Positions 4,302 through 8,543 of a stretch of DNA of 8,543 bases are shown here, one piece after another. Position numbers and translations under genes: made by a program. Every line of letters starts with the position of its first letter. Position 1 is the first letter of the stretch. The stretch is from Dehalococcoidia bacterium (GTDB lineage: Bacteria; Chloroflexota; Dehalococcoidia; JAUYDP01). The DNA lies in NCBI GenBank assembly GCA_030691805.1, contig JAUYDP010000469.1, positions 1 through 8,543 of the forward strand, read 5' to 3'. Below the pieces are notes generated by a model. It had not been told where the DNA came from, did no database searches, and saw only the letters and a program-made list of their open reading frames with translations.

Positions 4302-5486
4302 ATGGAGCGCGGCCGTGAAGTATTAGCCTGGGGAATCGTTTGGACTGCTTTCGGGGTCTTCTGTCTTACCTTAGTCGGCCTCTTCCTGGGCGTCCGCTGG
4401 TATATGGCTACAGCTACGGATTCTCTAGACGCTCACCTGAAGGTGGTGCGTGGCACCGTACTGGTACAAGAGAGCAGGCGCCTGGACTGGGTGGCGGCGG
4501 CCGATGGTCAGGACCTGCCTGAGGGCATCCGTATCCGCACCGACGATACTTCTCAAGCGCTCATTACGCTCTTTGAGGGCACCACGGTCAACCTCTTCCC
4601 CGGCTCAGAAGTTAACGTGACGAACCTCCGCCGCCTGCGGTTTCAACCTAACTCCATAGGCCTGGTCCTAACGTACGCTAAGGGTAAGGTGCGTATGGAT
4701 GTTGGTAACGGAGCAACGTATAAGAGGGACTTCAAAGTGCTTTTCCCGGAAGCGGGGGTTACAGCCTCCTTATTGGAGGGCAGTTATTCCATTGATACCG
4801 ATGGGCCTACCACTGAGATAAAGGTGCGGGATGGAGGCCGGGCGCTGGTGAAGGCAAGCGATAAAGAGGTTGACGTAAGGACTGGACAGAGGACCCTTTT
4901 GGGGCGGGGACAGCCTCCCACTCCGCCGGCGGCGGCGGCGCGGGAGATGGCGATCAACGGGCGTTTCCAGGATGGTCTGGCCCGGTGGACTTCTGGTAAC
5001 CGAGATGTAGCTCCCAAGAGCCCACTTGGCAGCGTAACTTTGATCGCCACCGAGCTAGGCAATTCGGTCAGATTCTATCGCTCAGACAGTAACGCCGCCC
5101 ACGCGGAGACCTACCTCCGCCAAGAGATCAACCAGGATGTGTCGGACTTCCGCACTCTTCGACTATCATTGCAGTTGAAGCTGGTCAATCAGAGCCTATC
5201 CGGCGGTGGATATATGGGTTCCGAATACCCGTTATTGGTTAGGGTCCTTTACCGTGCTGAGCGCGGTGATACAAGTATAGTATACGCATTTTTTTACCAG
5301 AACGAGGCTGACAATCTTACCATTAACGGGACCCAGTTGCCGCAAGGTGAATGGGTTAGTTATCCGGTGCCCGAGAACCTCATGTCTATTGACCCCTCCC
5401 CGGTTCGCATCCTGGCTGTCGAGGTCACGGCCAGCGGCCACGACTACGAAAGCCTGTTAAAGGAAATTAGCCTGGAAGGCGAGTAG
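4302..5486 (+). CDS. Membrane-anchored FecR-domain protein with C-terminal beta-sandwich-like domain
   Basis: A 394-residue protein with a single N-terminal transmembrane helix (about residues 9-33, short basic/acidic N-terminus), likely oriented with the bulk outside the membrane. Residues about 45-200 form a FecR-type domain: V-V-R-G-T-V-L-V (48-55), G-I-R-I-R-T-D-D-T-S-Q-A-L-I-T-L (75-90), F-P-G-S-E-V-N-V (99-106) and A-G-V-T-A-S-L-L-E-G-S-Y-S-I (151-164). A Pro/Ala linker (205-213) leads to a C-terminal region (about 215-392). Its start, I-N-G-R-F-Q-D-G-L-A-R-W, resembles galactose-binding or carbohydrate-binding-like beta-sandwich modules; this last assignment is a guess from pattern. 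Classical FecR is an anti-sigma regulator beside an ECF sigma and a TonB receptor, and none is visible here. A structural or surface role is as plausible as signalling. The ATG has only a weak ribosome site, so translation may depend on acyP upstream. Confidence 0.75.
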   Translation: MERGREVLAWGIVWTAFGVFCLTLVGLFLGVRWYMATATDSLDAHLKVVRGTVLVQESRRLDWVAAADGQDLPEGIRIRTDDTSQALITLFEGTTVNLFPGSEVNVTNLRRLRFQPNSIGLVLTYAKGKVRMDVGNGATYKRDFKVLFPEAGVTASLLEGSYSIDTDGPTTEIKVRDGGRALVKASDKEVDVRTGQRTLLGRGQPPTPPAAAAREMAINGRFQDGLARWTSGNRDVAPKSPLGSVTLIATELGNSVRFYRSDSNAAHAETYLRQEINQDVSDFRTLRLSLQLKLVNQSLSGGGYMGSEYPLLVRVLYRAERGDTSIVYAFFYQNEADNLTINGTQLPQGEWVSYPVPENLMSIDPSPVRILAVEVTASGHDYESLLKEISLEGE

Positions 5487-5526
5487 CCCATCAGAGGCTG
5501 GTCTAGCCAGGCTTCTGGCCAACATG

Positions 5527-8355
5527 CTACTCCTGCGACAGGGTAGCGGTCTTCCTCTGTAGCCACCTGGAGGCTTCTCCAGGGAGATTCCTGGTGGGTG
5601 TTCTCCTCACGGTGCAACCGGGTAGCGACTGGAGGAAGGCCCGCCCATAGGCTTTGCGGTGCAGGCGGGAGTCCAGTACCACCACCACACCGTGGTCGCT
5701 TCGGGACCGGATTAAACGGCCGAAACCCTGCCGGAAACGCAGGATGCTGAGCGGCAGTGCATATTGATTGAACCCATCTGCGAGGGCCTGGGAACGGGCG
5801 GCAAAGACCGGATCACTTGGCACCTGGAAGGGTAGCCTGGCTATAACAACGACCCGCAAGGCATCTCCCACAACGTCTATCCCCTCCCAGAAGCTGCTGG
5901 TGCCCAGTAAGACTGCCCCCTTGCGACCCTTATGGCTCTTGAACAATTCCAGTAACTGGTTTCGACCGATACCAACCCCTTGACCCAGGACCAAGATGTC
6001 CTGCCTCTCCAGGGGTTCGTGTATGTTTGCTAAAGTAGCTCTGAGCGAGCTGTGAGAGGTGAAGAGCACCAGCGCCCTTCCCTCAGTGGCTGTGAGCACC
6101 TGCTTTAAGGCCAGTTCCATCTGGGCCTGGTAATCTCTTGTGCCCGGCTCCGGCAGGTCATGGGCAACCAGGACCAGGGTAGAGCTTTTGTAGTCGAAGG
6201 GCGATCCCAGGAGGACTTCCGCTGTTGGCTGGAGGCTGAGGCGCTCTTTCAGGTGTTCGAAGGTGCCTTCCGTAGTCAGGGTGGCGGAGGTGAAAATGAC
6301 AGCCTCTTTCGTGGATAAAAGCTGTTGCTGGAGAAGCTCGCCCACATGCAAGGGCGCTGAGCAGAGCCGGTCTTTACCCTGGCCTTCCGCTACAACCCAC
6401 CGAACGGTATTCTCCGGCGGCTGTGAAATGAGCATAGAGAGGCTCTGTCTCAAAGCCTGGCCTTCCTGGCGTTGTTCGGAGGCTTCCTCGGCCAAGTCAT
6501 CGCCCTGTCCTAGAAGGGCGTATAACCGGCCAAGGCCTTCTTCCAATTCCATCCATGGCCGGACCAGGTCCTCGTGGGTCCTTATTACGGCGGCCCATAG
6601 GGCGGACCCCAGGACGTTATCAGTCAGCCGAAAACGGCGCATCTCGTAGCCATTGGATGGCTGCCGGCGCGGGTCTTCGTTGCCCGCCTGAAACCTGCTC
6701 GCTACTACGGACAGGATGCGGAACAGGTCTCCAGCCAGTCTACGGCTCTCTAGGACCGCCGATTCCAGCCTCACTAGCTCCTGCTGAATCTCCCCTCGGA
6801 CGGGAGCAGGTTTGCCCCGCAGGTGAGAACCCACCTGGGGGAGCAAGCCGGTTTTCTTGCCTCCGGGCAGGTCTTCCAGCAGGTTGGCCAGATACCTGCC
6901 CAGGTCCTCCTCACCCAGGCGGAGACCCCACTGATTGGTGGCTTCTTCTTCCAGATGGTGGGCCTCGTCTATGACCAGGTGCTTGAAATCGGGGAGCACC
7001 CGGCTCTCGGTCGCCGCATCTGATAGCAGGAGGGCATGGTTGACTAGGATGAGGTGGGCGGCCCTGGCCCGCTCTCTGGCGGCGAAAAGGTAGCACTGGC
7101 TTCCTTTCAGGTGCGAGCAGTTTGCCGGGGAGCAGTCATCAGCCAGCGCGGAGACCTTGCCCCAAAGAGGCGACTCTTCGGGCGGAAGGCGGAGGTCACC
7201 CAGGTCTCCGCTCCCTTCCTGGTCGAGCCAAACCAAAAGGCGGGCCTGAAAGCGGGACTCGGGGTTGGAAGCCGGTGGACCCTGCCTTAGCAGGTCCCAC
7301 CGGCGCCGGCAGAGGTAGTTGCTGCGTCCTTTCAAGAGCTGCACGCGGAACTGGGAGACCGGTCCCATCTCCGACCCGGCGGCCTGTAGGGCCAGGCGTA
7401 GGGTTGGGACATCCTTGTTGAGAAGCTGTTCCTGGAGGTTAATGGTGTTAGTAGATACTACTACCGGAGCGCCGTTCCGGACGGCGAAGATCGCGGAAGG
7501 GAGCAGGTAGGCCAGGGACTTGCCCACTCCGGTGCCGGCTTCCAGCAGGACCTGCCCGCCGTGGTTGAGGGTATTGGCAACGGCTGTGGACATAGCCTTC
7601 TGCTGGGGCCGTTCCTCATAGCTGGGGAAGGCCAACTGGAATGGCCCGTCCTGGGCCAGAAAGGCTTCAATTTCCCCCTCATCCACCTTAGCCAGTTCTG
7701 CCGCCCGCTGGAGAGGGGGTTCTTTCACGGTTGCGCGCTGGGGTCGTCTCAAGGCCGCCGGCACTGCGCTGTCTGCCAGCCGCTTCAAGATAGGCGCCCA
7801 GCCCGAATCAGATGTCTTGAAAAGGCTGGAGACTTGTTGCAGCAGATTGTACTCCAGTCCCGATATCCGGTCTACCAGAGCCAGAAAGACATCCCTGGTG
7901 GCCAGGGCATCCGCCAACGCCCGGTGAGGGGTCTGATTCGCATTGCCTAAGTGTTCGGCCACCGTGCCAAGCTGGTGGTTGGACAGCGTTGGCAGGAGAA
8001 TGCTGGCCATTTCCCAGGTATCAACGGTTGGATTGGAGAGTGCAAGGCCTTGGGCGGCGAGGAAGCCAACGTCGAAGGAGATGCGGTGCGCCACAAGGGT
8101 GGTTTGCTTGAGGAATGAAGCTAGGTCCCCGCATACTGAGGAAAACCTGGGCGCTCCTTTTACCATTTCCGGGTTGATGTTCGTTAGGGCTTGTATATAG
8201 GGAGGGATGGGCCGTTCGGGGTCAATAAAGGTGTGCCAGGTATCTAGCGTCTCTTTGCCCCTGAACTTGACGGCGCCGATCTCCAGAATAGCCTCGGAAG
8301 AGGGGTTTAGCCCCGTTGTCTCCAGGTCCAGGGCGACGTAGGTATCTGTTCCCAT
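5527..8355 (-). CDS. dinG: DinG-family superfamily 2 helicase with N-terminal DnaQ-type 3'-5' exonuclease domain
   Basis: A 942-residue fusion (numbered from ATG 8355). The exonuclease part (about 1-165) has all DEDDh residues: D-L-E-T-T-G (Asp10, Glu12), A-H-R-I-S-F-D (Asp95) and H-R-A-L-A-D (His144, Asp149). The helicase part has R-P-Q-Q-K (motif Q region, near 249), Walker A G-T-G-V-G-K-S (274-280), DEAH (463-466), S-F-W-E-G-I-D (near 821-827) and motif VI Q-G-F-G-R-L-I-R (876-883). Four cysteines between motifs I and II (C349, C408, C413, C421) sit where XPD/DinG enzymes bind a 4Fe-4S cluster. DinG-type enzymes unwind DNA 5'-3' and act on R-loops and other blocked structures in repair. 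The gene is convergent with the FecR-domain gene (40-base gap). A TTG in frame at 8356-8358 would add one residue. ATG 8355 is preferred because no Shine-Dalgarno is visible and an extended -10 box ends 7 bases upstream, suggesting a leaderless mRNA. Confidence 0.93.
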   Translation of the reverse strand: MGTDTYVALDLETTGLNPSSEAILEIGAVKFRGKETLDTWHTFIDPERPIPPYIQALTNINPEMVKGAPRFSSVCGDLASFLKQTTLVAHRISFDVGFLAAQGLALSNPTVDTWEMASILLPTLSNHQLGTVAEHLGNANQTPHRALADALATRDVFLALVDRISGLEYNLLQQVSSLFKTSDSGWAPILKRLADSAVPAALRRPQRATVKEPPLQRAAELAKVDEGEIEAFLAQDGPFQLAFPSYEERPQQKAMSTAVANTLNHGGQVLLEAGTGVGKSLAYLLPSAIFAVRNGAPVVVSTNTINLQEQLLNKDVPTLRLALQAAGSEMGPVSQFRVQLLKGRSNYLCRRRWDLLRQGPPASNPESRFQARLLVWLDQEGSGDLGDLRLPPEESPLWGKVSALADDCSPANCSHLKGSQCYLFAARERARAAHLILVNHALLLSDAATESRVLPDFKHLVIDEAHHLEEEATNQWGLRLGEEDLGRYLANLLEDLPGGKKTGLLPQVGSHLRGKPAPVRGEIQQELVRLESAVLESRRLAGDLFRILSVVASRFQAGNEDPRRQPSNGYEMRRFRLTDNVLGSALWAAVIRTHEDLVRPWMELEEGLGRLYALLGQGDDLAEEASEQRQEGQALRQSLSMLISQPPENTVRWVVAEGQGKDRLCSAPLHVGELLQQQLLSTKEAVIFTSATLTTEGTFEHLKERLSLQPTAEVLLGSPFDYKSSTLVLVAHDLPEPGTRDYQAQMELALKQVLTATEGRALVLFTSHSSLRATLANIHEPLERQDILVLGQGVGIGRNQLLELFKSHKGRKGAVLLGTSSFWEGIDVVGDALRVVVIARLPFQVPSDPVFAARSQALADGFNQYALPLSILRFRQGFGRLIRSRSDHGVVVVLDSRLHRKAYGRAFLQSLPGCTVRRTPTRNLPGEASRWLQRKTATLSQE

Positions 8356-8362
8356 CAAGGGG

Positions 8363-8371
8363 ATTATATCA
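8363..8371 (-). promoter_or_regulatory. Extended -10 promoter of dinG, overlapping the upstream stop codon
   Basis: On the minus strand TGATATAAT (8371 down to 8363) is a perfect extended -10 element, TGnTATAAT. No recognisable -35 lies 16-18 bases further up, which extended -10 promoters tolerate. The last T of the box is 8 positions before the A of ATG 8355, so transcription should begin at or within two bases of the start codon. Its first three bases are the TGA stop of the amidohydrolase gene. Confidence 0.7.
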
Positions 8372-8543
8372 TAGGCCCAGGATACCGGCGGCGGTTGCTC
8401 CTAGCATGGCCCCGATGTCTGCGGCCGGCAACGGGAGGGCGCGGATTCCCTTGACATAAGCAGCCATTAGGCTGGGGTCGCGTATCTCCTGAGGATAATC
8501 ACTGCCGAATAGGACCTGGCCGGGCGCCATTTCCAGGAGGGCC
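8369..8543 (-). CDS. Amidohydrolase (amidohydrolase 2 / TIM-barrel) family protein, C-terminal end only
   Basis: The last 57 codons of a minus-strand gene that begins beyond the right edge, too short to be picked up as a long ORF. The segment Q-V-L-F-G-S-D-Y-P-Q-E-I-R-D (about residues 9-22 of the visible part) is the typical late block of amidohydrolase 2 family TIM-barrel enzymes. Its G-S-D Asp is the metal/catalytic acid. The end, L-G-A-T-A-A-G-I-L-G-L, matches the usual C-terminal L-G-x-N-A-x-R-L-L-G-L helix, with Thr in place of the common Asn and Gly in place of Arg. It stops at TGA 8369-8371, inside the dinG promoter. Members hydrolyse C-N or C-O bonds or decarboxylate aromatic acids; the substrate cannot be judged from this fragment. 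Confidence 0.8.
   Translation of the reverse strand, partial: ALLEMAPGQVLFGSDYPQEIRDPSLMAAYVKGIRALPLPAADIGAMLGATAAGILGL

Noticed and set aside
5506..5519. Small hairpin GCCAG-GCTT-CTGGC between the convergent FecR-domain gene and dinG
   Set aside because: Only five pairs and no T-tract on either strand. A weak bidirectional terminator cannot be excluded but is not supported.
5768..8200. Many plus-strand ORFs of 60-139 codons opposite dinG
   Set aside because: They lie antisense to a fully conserved 942-residue coding frame, lack ribosome sites and motifs, and are expected in high-GC DNA.

Overview
The window is high-GC bacterial DNA. Every gene has bacterial signals: sigma70-type promoters, Shine-Dalgarno sites, GTG and TTG starts. 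The gene content suggests a Chloroflexota/Dehalococcoidia-like genome: a split acyl-CoA mutase large subunit with no fused B12 domain, a membrane-anchored FecR-domain protein outside any TonB context, and an exonuclease-DinG fusion. This taxonomic guess is an inference from gene content, not from a marker gene.

Layout, left to right. (1) The C-terminal part of a methylmalonyl-CoA mutase-type large subunit (1-696, +) enters from outside the window. (2) A small accessory patch (about 700-1667) holds an intact HicB-like antitoxin gene with no visible HicA. Tail-to-tail with it, on the minus strand, are the remains of a Phd/PIN-type toxin-antitoxin pair. Both members carry an in-frame stop. The toxin has lost its 3' end and the antitoxin its 5' end. 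A strong plus-strand intrinsic terminator hairpin and a tRNA-Lys(TTT) gene close the patch. The tRNA has its own near-consensus promoter and an encoded CCA. (3) A Tat-signal SagB-type nitroreductase-fold oxidoreductase (1858-2730, +). (4) A second plus-strand unit with its own promoter: a 45-residue Lys/Arg-rich small protein, then a PflX-like (COG1313) radical SAM protein 4 bases later. Acylphosphatase and a membrane-anchored FecR-domain protein follow in the same direction. (5) Converging on these from the right (minus strand) is a long DinG-family helicase with an N-terminal DnaQ-type exonuclease domain. Its extended -10 promoter overlaps the stop codon of an upstream amidohydrolase that runs off the right edge. 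The dinG transcript is probably leaderless.

Most genes here are housekeeping or metabolic: acyl-CoA rearrangement, DNA repair, acyl phosphate hydrolysis and an amidohydrolase. The unusual parts are the decayed toxin-antitoxin module beside tRNA-Lys, the small basic protein coupled to a radical SAM enzyme, the SagB-type oxidoreductase without a YcaO partner, and the dinG promoter arrangement. I found no CRISPR array, insertion sequence, rRNA or replication origin, and no convincing new defence system.
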